Shown: positions 43,547-52,609, counted from the stretch's first letter. The stretch is 64,000 bases of DNA from Nocardia yamanashiensis NBRC 100130 (GCF_001613325.1 NZ_BDCD01000042.1:1-64000); one strand, 5' to 3'. Program-made: numbers and translations. Notes: generated by a model from the letters alone, not told the origin.

Positions 43547-44803
43547 TCAGGCCAGATCCGGTGCGCCCGCCGTGAATCCGGCGGTCGGGCCGATCACGAT
43601 GATCGCGGGCGGGCGGATACCCTCGGCGCGCACCTGCTCGGCAATGGTGGCCAGATCGGCGCGCAGGATGCGCTGGGTGCGCAGGCTGCCTTCCTGGATG
43701 ACGGTGGCCGGGGTGTCGGCGGCGCGCCCGCCCGCCATCAGGGCGTCGGCGAACTTCTCGATGCGCTCGACCGCCATCAGCAGGACGATGGTGCCGCGCA
43801 GCTTGGCCAGCGCGGGCCAGTCGACGAGGGAGTCCGGGTGGTCGGGGGCGACATGGCCGCTGACCACCACGAATTCGTGGGTGACGCCGCGGTGGGTGAC
43901 CGGGATGCCCGCCAGCGCGGGCACCGAGATGGCGCTGGTGACGCCGGGGACCACGGTCACGGGGATACCGGCGTCCACGCAGGCTTCCAATTCCTCGTAG
44001 CCGCGGCCGAATACGTAGTTGTCGCCGCCCTTGAGCCGGACCACGAACTTGCCCGCCTTCGCCCCTTCGATGAGCGCGGCGTTGATGTGCTCCTGCGCCA
44101 TCGCCCGCCCATAGGGGATCTTGGCGGCGTCCACCACCTCGACGTCGGGGCCGAGTTCGGCGAGCAGTTCGGGCGGCGCGAGCCGGTCCGCCACAACGAG
44201 ATTCGCACGCGCCAGCAGCCGGCGGCCGCGCACGGTGATCAGATCCGGATCGCCCGGGCCGCCGCCGATGAGCGCGACGCCGGGAACCACCGGGGCCGAA
44301 TCATCGGTCACCACACCGGATTGCAGCGCCTCGAGCAGCGCATTGCGCACCGCGGCCGACCGGCGGTGCTGCCCGCCCGCCAGCACGCCCAGGCTCATGC
44401 CGTCGTAGCGCGCGGTGGCGGGGGTGACGGCGGTGCCGAGGCGGGCGATATCGGCGCGCACGCAGAACACGCGGCGGCGGGTGGCCTCGGCGACCACGGC
44501 CTCGTTGGTGGCGGTCTCGTCGGTGCAGGCCATGGCGTACCAGGCGCCGTCCAGATCGCCGTCGGCGTACTCGCGAAGTTCCAGGGTGAGCTGCCCAGAG
44601 GTGGCCATGCCCTCGACGGCCGGGGTGACCTCGCGGCTGATCACGTGGACGTCCGCACCGGAGGCGATGAGCAGTCCGAGCCGCCGCTGGGCGACGGTAC
44701 CGCCGCCCACCACGACGACGCGGCGGCCGTTCAGATCCAGGCCGACCAGGTAGTTCGGGTCGCCGGCGGGCTGTTCCTCGGAGGGGACTGACGTGTGCTG
44801 CAC
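43547..44803 (-). CDS. cysG: Siroheme synthase / uroporphyrinogen-III C-methyltransferase
   Basis: 418 residues from the GTG at 44803, chosen because DPNYLVGLDLNGRRVVVVGG begins soon after as in the mycobacterial protein. The N-terminal NAD-binding domain has GGGTVAQRR (33-41) for precorrin-2 dehydrogenation. The SUMT methyltransferase domain from about 170 starts with VALIGGGPGDPDLITVRG and contains VVRLKGGDNYVFGRG and VVPGVTSAISVPALAG. Makes precorrin-2 and sirohydrochlorin for siroheme and corrin synthesis. Lies 89 bases downstream of nothing on its own strand and upstream of efpA. Confidence 0.93.
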   Translation of the reverse strand: MQHTSVPSEEQPAGDPNYLVGLDLNGRRVVVVGGGTVAQRRLGLLIASGADVHVISREVTPAVEGMATSGQLTLELREYADGDLDGAWYAMACTDETATNEAVVAEATRRRVFCVRADIARLGTAVTPATARYDGMSLGVLAGGQHRRSAAVRNALLEALQSGVVTDDSAPVVPGVALIGGGPGDPDLITVRGRRLLARANLVVADRLAPPELLAELGPDVEVVDAAKIPYGRAMAQEHINAALIEGAKAGKFVVRLKGGDNYVFGRGYEELEACVDAGIPVTVVPGVTSAISVPALAGIPVTHRGVTHEFVVVSGHVAPDHPDSLVDWPALAKLRGTIVLLMAVERIEKFADALMAGGRAADTPATVIQEGSLRTQRILRADLATIAEQVRAEGIRPPAIIVIGPTAGFTAGAPDLA

Positions 44804-44958
44804 AAGGTTCGAGACTACGGCGTGGCGTCGGGCGCGCCGCAATCGACCGGCGTCCGTTCAGCAACTGATATCGAGCTCACGACGGCCGGCGCCCGGGTGC
44901 GCACGACCGGAAACACGGAAGTGGCCGCAGCGCGCGGGTTCTCGCCGTGCGCGCGCGG

Positions 44959-44987
44959 TTACCGGACATACCAACCGGACGTACTTA
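44959..44987 (+). promoter_or_regulatory. Promoter of the secreted hydrolase gene, possibly leaderless
   Basis: TTACCG (44959-44964), 17 bases, TACTTA (44982-44987). The -10 ends 12 bases before the ATG at 45000, so the transcript would start at or just before the start codon. No ribosome site is visible. Confidence 0.5.
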
Positions 44988-44999
44988 TGCTTTTCCGCT

Positions 45000-45965
45000 A
45001 TGGCTCGTCGCATTCTCGTCCTGCTCGCGGCCCTCTTCGCGCTGCTGCTCTCGATCACCGTGACTCCGCCGGCGCACGCCGAGTCCTATCGCGCCGCCGC
45101 CGGGACCGAGTCGAAGTACTCGCGACCGGGCCCGTGGAGCGTCATCGCGGAACAGGCCTTCACCTGCTGCGATTCGACGGGCGCGGCCTACGACATCTGG
45201 TATCCGGCCGACCTGGGCGCGGGCGGGTTCCGGCATCCGATCCTCACCTGGGGCGACGGCACCTGGGCACATCCGAATCAATACGACTACCTGCTCCGGC
45301 ACCTGGCATCCTGGGGTTTCGTGGTGATCGCCACCGAGAACGCGCAGACCGGATCCGGGGTGGACATCGGCGGGTCGGTGGACGAGCTGATCGCGCTGGC
45401 CGCCGATCCGGGCAGCGTGTTCCACGGCAAGCTGGATACGGAAATGGTCGGCGCGATCGGGCATTCGCAGGGCGCGACCGGGGCGCTCAATGCCATGGCG
45501 CGGTCCGGGGGCGGCATCAAGACCGCGGTGCCGATCGAATTGCCCATCCAGGCGCTGTGCGCGACCGGATCGTGGTGCCCGGACACCGGCCGCCTCACCT
45601 CGGGATCGGTGTTCCTGGTCAACGGCTCGCAGGATGTGTTCATCTCACCCTCCGAACAGGCGCTCCCCGTGCAAATCGCCGGATTGCAGTCGGTGCGGGC
45701 GTATTACGAGGCGATCCCCGCCGGAATACCGAAGGTCTGGGGCACCCTGGTTGGCCCGAATCACAATGACGTCCAAGGCCAGCCGGATTGCGCCGCCGCG
45801 TCCTGGCCCTGCACGACCGGGGTCTACGGCTTCCTCGGCTACCCGACCGCTTGGCTGGCGGGCCACCTGCTCGGCGATGCCGACGCGCGGCGCGCCTTCG
45901 TACCCGGCGGCGAGTTCTATGCGCCGAATCCGCAGTGGGCCAACCAGATCGGATCGATCGGCTGA
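45000..45965 (+). CDS. Secreted alpha/beta hydrolase (lipase/dienelactone-hydrolase-like)
   Basis: 321 residues. A Sec signal (RRILVLLAALFALLLSITVT, cleavage after AHA near 27) precedes an alpha/beta hydrolase with nucleophile Ser in GHSQGATGALNA, oxyanion region HPILTWGDGTWAHPNQYDYL, acid in NGSQDVFISP and His in GPNHNDVQG. Extra Cys pairs (TCCD, CATGSWC, DCAAASWPC) suggest disulfides in an extracellular enzyme. Substrate may be an ester or lipid; not determinable. Convergent with the DoxX-like gene. Confidence 0.85.
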   Translation: MARRILVLLAALFALLLSITVTPPAHAESYRAAAGTESKYSRPGPWSVIAEQAFTCCDSTGAAYDIWYPADLGAGGFRHPILTWGDGTWAHPNQYDYLLRHLASWGFVVIATENAQTGSGVDIGGSVDELIALAADPGSVFHGKLDTEMVGAIGHSQGATGALNAMARSGGGIKTAVPIELPIQALCATGSWCPDTGRLTSGSVFLVNGSQDVFISPSEQALPVQIAGLQSVRAYYEAIPAGIPKVWGTLVGPNHNDVQGQPDCAAASWPCTTGVYGFLGYPTAWLAGHLLGDADARRAFVPGGEFYAPNPQWANQIGSIG

Positions 45966-45983
45966 CCCACCGCGGCCCGGACG

Positions 45984-47336
45984 CTAGCTCACGCCCCTCG
46001 GGTAGTCCTGCACCAGATGCAGACCGCCCTGCCGCACCGGCACCTTGCTCAGATCCGTCGCCGTCAGGGTGAGGACCACCGGATGCCCGTCCAGCTCGCC
46101 GGTGAGAATCAGGCGATCCTCCGACGGCCGTTCGAAGGTGAACGAGCCCAGGGTTTCCGTGCCTTCGGGCGGCGCCTTCAGCGTGATCCGGTGCGCGCCC
46201 GCGTCCAGATCGCTGAGCATCGGCACCAGCGCGCCATCCATGCGCTGATAGAACGCCATCTCCGGCCGCTCGAAAACCACCCGCTGCCAACGGGTCTCAT
46301 CGGTGAGCAACGGCGGTACCGGCTGCCCGTCGCGCGTGAATTCACCGACCACCCAGATCCCGTACAGCTCCGACTTCGGCTGCCCCGGACCCCACTTGTG
46401 CCAGCCTTCCCAGCATTCGGCCACATTCGCGATGACGAACCAGACCGCCAGCACCGCACCCGTGATCGCCACGATGCGCTTGCCGCGCGGGGTGCGTCCC
46501 ACCTCCGGCGTGGTCGACGGCCCGGTCGCGTGCCCGCTCAGCACCGTGAACAACCGGCGCGCGTCCGGGGCCAGCAGCACCAGGCTGATCAGCAGCAGGT
46601 GGAAGGACAGCAGCTTCACCGGCACGTCGAAGGTCATGTTCAGCACCCACACCTGGGCCATGCTCACCAGGCTCAGCAATACCCCGGCAAGCGCGGTGCG
46701 CGGCAGCAGGAGCAGCAGGCCGCCCAGCACTTCCGCGGCGCCGAGCAGCATTTCGTAGACCGGCGAGGCGCCGACCTGGTTCCACAGCACCGCCATATGG
46801 GTCAGGTCCCCGTACGGGGTGAGCAGGGTGGTCAGCGTGGGTTCGCCCATTTGCAGCGGAACCAGTTTGGCGAAGCCGTAACCCAGCATCTGCCCGGCCA
46901 GGACGAAGCGGAGGAACAGCAGGAACCAGGCGGCCACCCGCCGGTATTCGGTGCGCTTGCGATCCAGCACGCTCCACACCGCGGTCACCAGGACGGCGGT
47001 GATCAGAATGCAGAAGCACAGCACCCACAGATAGGTCTGATCGCCGCTGCCGGAATCCCATCGCAAGGTCGCGTCCACATCGAAGACGGTGCGGCCCACC
47101 CAGTGCACCGGGCTTTCCGGCCAGGTCACCATTTTCAGTTGCGCGTCGTCGGGCAACCATCTGGCGATAATGCCGAGAAAGGCGAAGATGGGCTGCGGGT
47201 AGATGACGCAGAACAAGGTCAGATAGCTGACCACGAAGCGGAATCCGATGCGCGCGAAGGGATTCCAAACCGGTTTCGGATCCTGCTCCGGCGCGCCGAG
47301 ATCGTCGCCCGGATCGGCGATCACCTGTGTACTCAT
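45984..47336 (-). CDS. DoxX-like membrane protein with C-terminal extracytoplasmic domain
   Basis: 450 residues. About seven membrane helices (first FRFVVSYLTLFCVIYPQPIF); the segment FLRFVLAGQMLGYGFAKLVP and the AAEVLGGLLLLLPRTALAGV helices are DoxX-like. After the last helix (about 285-305) a ~140-residue soluble domain contains SELYGIWVVGEFTRDGQPVP, LLTDETRWQRVVFE and LTGELDGHPVVLTLT, a beta-rich domain also seen on DoxX-like proteins in other bacteria. Longer than simple DoxX (about 140-170). Redox or lipid role is inference. Confidence 0.75.
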   Translation of the reverse strand: MSTQVIADPGDDLGAPEQDPKPVWNPFARIGFRFVVSYLTLFCVIYPQPIFAFLGIIARWLPDDAQLKMVTWPESPVHWVGRTVFDVDATLRWDSGSGDQTYLWVLCFCILITAVLVTAVWSVLDRKRTEYRRVAAWFLLFLRFVLAGQMLGYGFAKLVPLQMGEPTLTTLLTPYGDLTHMAVLWNQVGASPVYEMLLGAAEVLGGLLLLLPRTALAGVLLSLVSMAQVWVLNMTFDVPVKLLSFHLLLISLVLLAPDARRLFTVLSGHATGPSTTPEVGRTPRGKRIVAITGAVLAVWFVIANVAECWEGWHKWGPGQPKSELYGIWVVGEFTRDGQPVPPLLTDETRWQRVVFERPEMAFYQRMDGALVPMLSDLDAGAHRITLKAPPEGTETLGSFTFERPSEDRLILTGELDGHPVVLTLTATDLSKVPVRQGGLHLVQDYPRGVS

Positions 47337-47665
47337 CCCGTCCTCTCCCTCACCGTTGCACTGACTCGACGGTAGAAAGCGGCGCCGCGCGGCACATCAG
47401 GCCGCAGCCCTGGTTTTTCCGGGCGCGCATACCTCGCAAGGACTACGTGCCAGCCCTACCACGGTCCTGTGCCTAGTCGAAATACCCCGGAAAAAACCAC
47501 GTCTCGGTGACCGGTACTGAAAGTCCGAATCCCTGCACATTCGAATTGCAACAAGTTACATTTCTCACACCCGTGTAACCGGGGTCACAGCGGGCTGGAC
47601 CAGGCCCGATACAGCTGCGACCCGCCGCTACACGCTCGACTCATGAGTGCGCAGGAGGCAACCGA
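47337..47665. other. Intergenic region between the DoxX-like and phosphotransferase genes
   Basis: 329 bases without a gene; both neighbours read outward, so it carries two promoters. It is AT-richer than average (for example GTTACATTTCTCACA) and contains a CRP-like site at 47574-47589. No RNA gene structure recognised. Confidence 0.5.
47574..47589. promoter_or_regulatory. CRP-like binding site upstream of the phosphotransferase gene
   Basis: TGTAACCGGGGTCACA matches TGTGA-N6-TCACA with one mismatch (third base of the first half-site pattern). It ends 76 bases before the gene start. Confidence 0.55.
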
Positions 47666-48793
47666 ATGTCGGCCGACGACCCCAACCAGAGATGGGAACT
47701 CACCGTCTCCGACGGCGACGACGCCGAGCTGGCGAGCAAACTCGCCCAATGGCTGGCGACCCGGGTCGATGCCGACGAACCGCCGCGGGTCACCTCGCTG
47801 ACCAAACCGTCCACCGGCGGCATGTCCAGCACCACCCTGCTCTTCGATGCCGAATGGACCGAGCACGGGGAACCCGCGGGCGGTTCGTTCGTGGCCCGGA
47901 TGCCACCGACCGAGAGCTCCTTCCCGGTCTTCGAGAAGTACGACCTGGCAACGCAATACGCGATCATGGCCGGGGTCGCCGAGCACACCGACCTGCCGAT
48001 CCCGCCGCTGTGCTGGCTGGAGGAGGACGCGTCCGTGCTGGGCGCGCCGTTCATCGTCATGCGGCGGGTGAACGGCATCGTGTGCGAGGACAATCCGCCG
48101 TACGTGTTCTTCGGGTGGGTGTTCGACGCCACGCCGGAGCAGCGGCTGGCGATCACCCGGCACACGGTGGACGCCATCGCCAAGGTGCACGGGATCGACA
48201 AGCCCGCCGAGCGATTCCCGATGCTCGACGGTGAGGGTTCGGCGCTGCGGCGGCATTTCCAGGCGCAGAAGGACTGGTACGACTGGGCGCTGGCGCGCGA
48301 CGGATTCCGGATTCCCGTGCTGGAGCGGGCCTTCGAGCATCTCGAGGCGAACTGGCCGGACGACACCGAACCGGATGTGCTGAACTGGGGCGACGCCCGC
48401 CCCGGCAACATCATGTTCGAGGACGGGAAGCCCTCGGCCGTGCTCGACTGGGAGATGGCCGCGCTCGGCCCGCGGGAGATGGATGTGGCCTGGCCGATCC
48501 TGATCCACCGGTTCTTCCAGGACATCGCCACCACCTTCGATCAGGCCGGGCTGCCGGACTTCCTGCGGCGCAGCGACGTCGAGAAGCTGTACGAGGAAGC
48601 CACCGGGCACGCCGTGCGCGACCTGGACTGGTACCTGATCTACGCGGCGCTGCGCCACGGCATCGTGATGGCCCGCATCCGCCGCCGCATGATCCACTTC
48701 GGCGAGGCCACCGACACCGACGACCGCGACGACTACGTGATGCACCGCAAGCTCCTCGAGGCTCTGCTCGACGGCACCTACGCTTGGGATTGA
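47666..48793 (+). CDS. APH/ACAD10-type phosphotransferase family protein
   Basis: 375 residues, aminoglycoside-phosphotransferase fold. Catalytic loop NWGDARPGNIMFEDGKPSAV and metal-binding DWEMAALGPREMDVAW (the DFG-like site); the N-lobe STGGMSSTTLLFD is the nucleotide-binding loop. In the catalytic loop the usual H-x-D is N-x-G-D, with the catalytic Asp kept. Proteins of this group in mycobacteria are commonly next to acyl-CoA dehydrogenases and unknown lipid genes. The next gene follows five bases after the stop. Confidence 0.85.
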   Translation: MSADDPNQRWELTVSDGDDAELASKLAQWLATRVDADEPPRVTSLTKPSTGGMSSTTLLFDAEWTEHGEPAGGSFVARMPPTESSFPVFEKYDLATQYAIMAGVAEHTDLPIPPLCWLEEDASVLGAPFIVMRRVNGIVCEDNPPYVFFGWVFDATPEQRLAITRHTVDAIAKVHGIDKPAERFPMLDGEGSALRRHFQAQKDWYDWALARDGFRIPVLERAFEHLEANWPDDTEPDVLNWGDARPGNIMFEDGKPSAVLDWEMAALGPREMDVAWPILIHRFFQDIATTFDQAGLPDFLRRSDVEKLYEEATGHAVRDLDWYLIYAALRHGIVMARIRRRMIHFGEATDTDDRDDYVMHRKLLEALLDGTYAWD

Positions 48794-48798
48794 GAGAG

Positions 48799-49908
48799 AT
48801 GAACTCCCTGATCGGACCGCTGGACGAATACCCCATCCACCAGGCCCCGCTGCCGGTGAACCGGGTCGTGCACAGCGACAAGAACTTCTACGACCGCAGC
48901 TACTTCAACGCCATCGACACCACCGGTGAGACCATGCTCATCACCGGATTCGGCGTGTACCCGAACCTGGGTGTGATCGATGCCTTCGCCACCGTGCGCA
49001 AGGGCGATACCCAACGCGCCGTGCGGTTCTCGGACGCGCTCGAACAGCGTTCGCTGAACCTGGCGGTCGGCGGCTACCGCATCGAGGTCATCGAACCGCT
49101 GCGGAAGCTGCGCGTCGTCTGCGAACACGACGACCTGTCGTTCGACCTGACCTGGGAGGGTTCCGGCCCCGCCATCCAGGAGGAACCGCACACCATCATC
49201 ACCGGGATGAAGAAGGCGCTGATCGACGCGCAGCGCTTCGCGCAGACCGGTTCCTGGGCGGGCACTTTGCAGGTCGACGGCACCGATTTCACCGTCGATC
49301 CCGCCAGCTGGATGGGCACCCGCGACCGCTCCTGGGGCATCCGTCCCGTCGGCGACTCCGACCCCGCCGGGCGGGTGGCAGACGAGCCGTCCGAAGGCTT
49401 CTGGTGGCTGTATCTGCCGCTGCGTTTCGACGACTACTCGATCATCGTGATCCTGCAGGAAGAACCCAACGGCTTCCGCACCCTCAACGACGCCACCCGG
49501 GTCTGGAACGACGGCCGCGTGGAGCAATTGGGCTGGCCCCGAACCCATTTCACCTACAAGTCGGGCACCCGCATCCCCACCGGCGTCCGTGTCGACCTCA
49601 CCGCCGCCGACGGCAAGCCGCTCGAGCTCGAGGTGGAAGCCGGCACCTTCATCGCCCTCAATGTCGGCTGCGGCTACGGCGGCGATCCCGACTGGCTGCA
49701 CGGGCAATGGAAGGGCCGCAACTGGTCCGAGTCCAAGCTCTACGACCTCACCGACCCCGCCATCGCCGGCCGCATCCCGTTCGGCGTCATCGACCACGTC
49801 GGCAAGGCCCGCTGCGGCGACGACATCGGCTACGGCCTGTTCGAACACGGCTCCCTGGGCCGCCACGATCCCACCGGCTTCGCCGACTGGGGCTCCGTAG
49901 CGCCGTAA
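48799..49908 (+). CDS. Conserved hypothetical protein paired with the phosphotransferase
   Basis: 369 residues from the ATG at 48799 with GAGAGAG directly before it. No signal peptide or membrane helix. Beta-rich with many Trp/Tyr/Gly: GFWWLYLPLRFDDYSIIVIL, SSWMG-type PASWMGTRDRSWGIRPVGD, and two halves that look alike in pattern, suggesting a duplicated lipocalin/AttH-like beta-barrel. I do not recognise a named family with certainty. Tight coupling to the kinase-like gene implies a joint function. Confidence 0.7.
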   Translation: MNSLIGPLDEYPIHQAPLPVNRVVHSDKNFYDRSYFNAIDTTGETMLITGFGVYPNLGVIDAFATVRKGDTQRAVRFSDALEQRSLNLAVGGYRIEVIEPLRKLRVVCEHDDLSFDLTWEGSGPAIQEEPHTIITGMKKALIDAQRFAQTGSWAGTLQVDGTDFTVDPASWMGTRDRSWGIRPVGDSDPAGRVADEPSEGFWWLYLPLRFDDYSIIVILQEEPNGFRTLNDATRVWNDGRVEQLGWPRTHFTYKSGTRIPTGVRVDLTAADGKPLELEVEAGTFIALNVGCGYGGDPDWLHGQWKGRNWSESKLYDLTDPAIAGRIPFGVIDHVGKARCGDDIGYGLFEHGSLGRHDPTGFADWGSVAP

Positions 49909-49918
49909 CCCCCGATCA

Positions 49919-49950
49919 GCGGGCCTCCAACCCACGCGCAGGAGGCCCGC
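49919..49950 (+). terminator. Terminator hairpin of the 48799 gene
   Basis: GCGGGCCTCC (49919-49928), 12-base loop, GGAGGCCCGC (49941-49950), perfect 10-base arms, ten bases after the stop at 49908. Confidence 0.75.
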
Positions 49951-49953
49951 CCC

Positions 49954-49993
49954 GCCGCATCCGCCCACAACCCAACCAGTGGGCGGGTGCGGC
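49954..49993 (-). terminator. Terminator hairpin of the cobO-cobB-cobE operon
   Basis: GCCGCATCCGCCCAC (49954-49968) and GTGGGCGGGTGCGGC (49979-49993) pair over 15 bases with one wobble; loop of ten bases. Sits just beyond the cobE stop and directly abuts the hairpin at 49919. Confidence 0.75.
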
Positions 49994-50017
49994 GTCCTCG
50001 TTTCCGGACCTGGCCCG

Positions 50018-50476
50018 CTACGGACCCTGCGTCTTCGTGAAAATCGCTGCGGCAATGGTCATTCCGCCGACCACCCGCTTGGGAACCACCAGCGATCCGC
50101 CCTCCGCCGCCAGCAGGGCGGCAGCCTCCGCGACACTCGCGGTACCCACGGCGGCGGTGGTGCGCATCGAGGGGTTGGGCACCACCACCCCGGCCAGCTC
50201 CGCCGGCGTGAACGCGACGATCGACACCGCCAGCCGAGCGGCGGCAGCCGTCAACCCAGGTTCCCCGGCCCGCCGATCAACCGTCGCCAGAACACGAACC
50301 TTGCTGTCCCCCAGCACTTCCAGAATCGCCGCCAGCACCGAATCGGCAGCGACGCCCGGGCGCAGTCCCACCCCGACGGCATACTCACCGGGGGGCAAGG
50401 TGACGGCCGGAGCGCCGCGACTCAATTCCCATTCGCGTGTAGCGCCGTCGCTGTCGAGCTCCGGATCGCGATTCAT
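50018..50476 (-). CDS. cobE: Cobalamin biosynthesis protein CobE/CbiG C-terminal-domain type
   Basis: 152 residues from the ATG at 50476, overlapping the cobB stop as ATGA. YAVGVGLRPGVAADSVLAAI and the later LAGVVVPNPSMRTTAAVGTA with SVAEAAALLAAEGGSLVVPK match the CobE/GbiG C-terminal (PF01890) fold. In the corrin pathway this domain assists ring contraction steps (CbiG) or acts with CobH-type enzymes (CobE); the exact role of stand-alone proteins is unclear. Last gene of the operon. Confidence 0.8.
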   Translation of the reverse strand: MNRDPELDSDGATREWELSRGAPAVTLPPGEYAVGVGLRPGVAADSVLAAILEVLGDSKVRVLATVDRRAGEPGLTAAAARLAVSIVAFTPAELAGVVVPNPSMRTTAAVGTASVAEAAALLAAEGGSLVVPKRVVGGMTIAAAIFTKTQGP

Positions 50477-51897
50477 GCCGGGACGTGGCCGCGGGCGAAA
50501 TCGGCTGCGGCGGTGACGAAGCGCGCGATGGCGGCCGGGTTGCCGGCGGGGTGGGTGTGGAGGTAGGAGGCGTGGACCCGGTTGCGGATCGCGCCTTCGC
50601 GGACGGTTTCGCCGGACGGTGCGCGCCAGCCCCAGGCGAGCGGGTCCGTGCCGACCGCGGTCAGGCGGGTGCGGTGGAATTCGTGGCCGCGTACGCGTTC
50701 GCCTGCCGACCAGAGCGGAGAGTCGGTGAGGGCCACCGCGTCTCGGTAGCCGAGGGTGAGGCGGGGGCCGAATTCGGCTTCGGCGTCGATGACCCCGGCC
50801 ATGCGGTGGCCGTCGAGGGAGCGGGTGAGGTAAAGCAGGCCCGCGCATTCGGCGTGGATGGGCAGACCCCGCGCCGCGCCTTCGGCGATCGCCTCGAGGA
50901 GGGCCGTGTTGGCGGCCAATCCGGCGGCGTGCTCTTCGGGGAAGCCACCGGGAAGGACCAAACCTGCAGTGCCGGAAGGCAGTACGTCACGCAGCGGGTC
51001 GAAGATCGCAACGCGGGCGCCCGCCGCTTCGAGCAGTTCGCGGTGCTCGGCGTACCCGAAGGTGAACGCCGCGCCGCCCGCCACGGCTATCACCGGGCCG
51101 GATCCAGCGAGCACGGTCGCCGACGCACCATCCGGCAGGCCCATACCCGCGTGGATTTCGGCAACCGGGTCCCACGCTGCACCGGCGGCACTCGGTGCGG
51201 CCAACGCCGCTATTGCCGCGAGGTCGATGTGCGCGGCGACCAGGTCGGTCATGGCGTCGACGGCCGAGCGGGCGGCTGCTCCGTGTTCGACGGCGGGGAT
51301 GAGGCCGAGGTGGCGGGAGGGAACCTCCAGTTCGGCCAGGCGCGGGAGTGCGCCGAGGACCGGGAGGCCGACCCGGGTGCAGGCGGCGCGCAGGACCTGT
51401 TCGTGGCGTTCGCTGCCGACGCGGTTGAGAATGACTCCGCCCAAACGGATTCCGGTGTCGAAGGTGGCGAAACCGTGCAGGAGGGCGGCCAGGGATTGGC
51501 TGTGACCGCGGGCGTCCACGACCAGGATGACCGGGGCGCCGAGCATGGCGGCTATTTGGGCGGTGGAGCCTTCGGCCACGGGGGCCGTGTTGTTTTCGTC
51601 GATGCGGCCGTCGAACAGGCCCATGACGCCTTCGACCACGGCGAGGTCGCAGCCGCGGCTGCCGTGGTGGAACAGCGGCACCACGCGGTCCGCGCCCACC
51701 AGGACGGGGTCCAGATTGCGCCCGGGACGGCCCGCGGCGAGGCCGTGGTAGCCGGGGTCGATGTAGTCGGGACCGACCTTGAAGGGAGCCACGCGGTGAC
51801 CGGCGCGGCGGAGCGCGCCGATCAAACCGGTTGCGACGGTGGTCTTTCCGCTGCCCGAGGCGGGCGCGGCGATGACCACGGCGGGGGTGGTCACCAT
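50473..51897 (-). CDS. cobB: Cobyrinate a,c-diamide synthase
   Basis: 474 residues from the ATG at 51897, overlapping the cobO stop by seven bases. N-terminal ATP-binding dethiobiotin-synthetase-like domain: APASGSGKTTVATGLIGALR, VGPDYIDPGYH, CDLAVVEGVMGLFDG. C-terminal glutamine amidotransferase domain with nucleophile Cys in IHAECAGLLYLTRSL and VLPGGFPEEHA. Amidates the a and c carboxyls of (hydrogeno)byrinic acid using glutamine and ATP. Ortholog of M. tuberculosis cobB (Rv2848c) by position. Confidence 0.94.
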   Translation of the reverse strand: MVTTPAVVIAAPASGSGKTTVATGLIGALRRAGHRVAPFKVGPDYIDPGYHGLAAGRPGRNLDPVLVGADRVVPLFHHGSRGCDLAVVEGVMGLFDGRIDENNTAPVAEGSTAQIAAMLGAPVILVVDARGHSQSLAALLHGFATFDTGIRLGGVILNRVGSERHEQVLRAACTRVGLPVLGALPRLAELEVPSRHLGLIPAVEHGAAARSAVDAMTDLVAAHIDLAAIAALAAPSAAGAAWDPVAEIHAGMGLPDGASATVLAGSGPVIAVAGGAAFTFGYAEHRELLEAAGARVAIFDPLRDVLPSGTAGLVLPGGFPEEHAAGLAANTALLEAIAEGAARGLPIHAECAGLLYLTRSLDGHRMAGVIDAEAEFGPRLTLGYRDAVALTDSPLWSAGERVRGHEFHRTRLTAVGTDPLAWGWRAPSGETVREGAIRNRVHASYLHTHPAGNPAAIARFVTAAADFARGHVPA

Positions 51898-52511
51898 TCG
51901 ATGCCGCGCTGGCCCTTGCGGCCCGCGTCCATCGGGTGCTTGACCTTGGTCATCTCGGTGACCAGGTCGGCGGCGTCGATCAGGGCCTGCGGCGCGTCCC
52001 GGCCGGTGATGACCACATGCTGGTTGCCGGGCCGGTTGCGCAGGGTCTCGACGACCTCGTCGACGTCCACCCAGCCCCACTTCAAGGGGTAGGTGAATTC
52101 GTCGAGCACGTAGAAGCGGTGCTGCTCGGCGGCCAGGCGGCGCGCGATCTCCTGCCAACCGGCGAGCGCGGCGGCCGCATGATCCTCGTCGCTCCCCTGC
52201 TTACGAGTCCACGACCACCCTTCCCCCATCTTGTGCCATTCCACCGCTCCCCCGAGCCCCTTCTCCTCGTGCAGCGCACCGAGGGTACGGAAAGCGGCCT
52301 CCTCCCCCACCTTCCACTTGGCGCTCTTCACGAACTGGAACACCGCCACATCGAAGCCCTGGTTCCAGGCCCGCAACGCCATCCCGAACGCCGCGGTCGA
52401 CTTCCCCTTGCCCGGTCCGGTGTGCACGGCCAGCACCGGCTGATTCCGCCGCTGCCGAGTCGTCAATCCGTCGTCCGGAATGCTCTCCGGCAGCGGAACA
52501 CCCTGAGGCAT
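51891..52511 (-). CDS. cobO: Cob(I)yrinic acid a,c-diamide adenosyltransferase
   Basis: 206 residues from the ATG at 52511, with AAAGGAG eight bases upstream. The P-loop TGPGKGKSTAAFGMALRAWN (31-50), VAVFQFVKSAKW and FYVLDEFTYPLKWGWVDVDE are CobO/BtuR signatures. Transfers the adenosyl group from ATP to the corrinoid cobalt. First gene of cobO-cobB-cobE. Confidence 0.95.
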   Translation of the reverse strand: MPQGVPLPESIPDDGLTTRQRRNQPVLAVHTGPGKGKSTAAFGMALRAWNQGFDVAVFQFVKSAKWKVGEEAAFRTLGALHEEKGLGGAVEWHKMGEGWSWTRKQGSDEDHAAAALAGWQEIARRLAAEQHRFYVLDEFTYPLKWGWVDVDEVVETLRNRPGNQHVVITGRDAPQALIDAADLVTEMTKVKHPMDAGRKGQRGIEW

Positions 52512-52609
52512 CGATGAGCTCCTTTCGCGCCCGGCCGATCGGCCGTCCGACTCACGGTGCCATATGCCCCCACCGGCCTCGAAGCCGGGCACGGATCAAC
52601 AGCGCGTCG

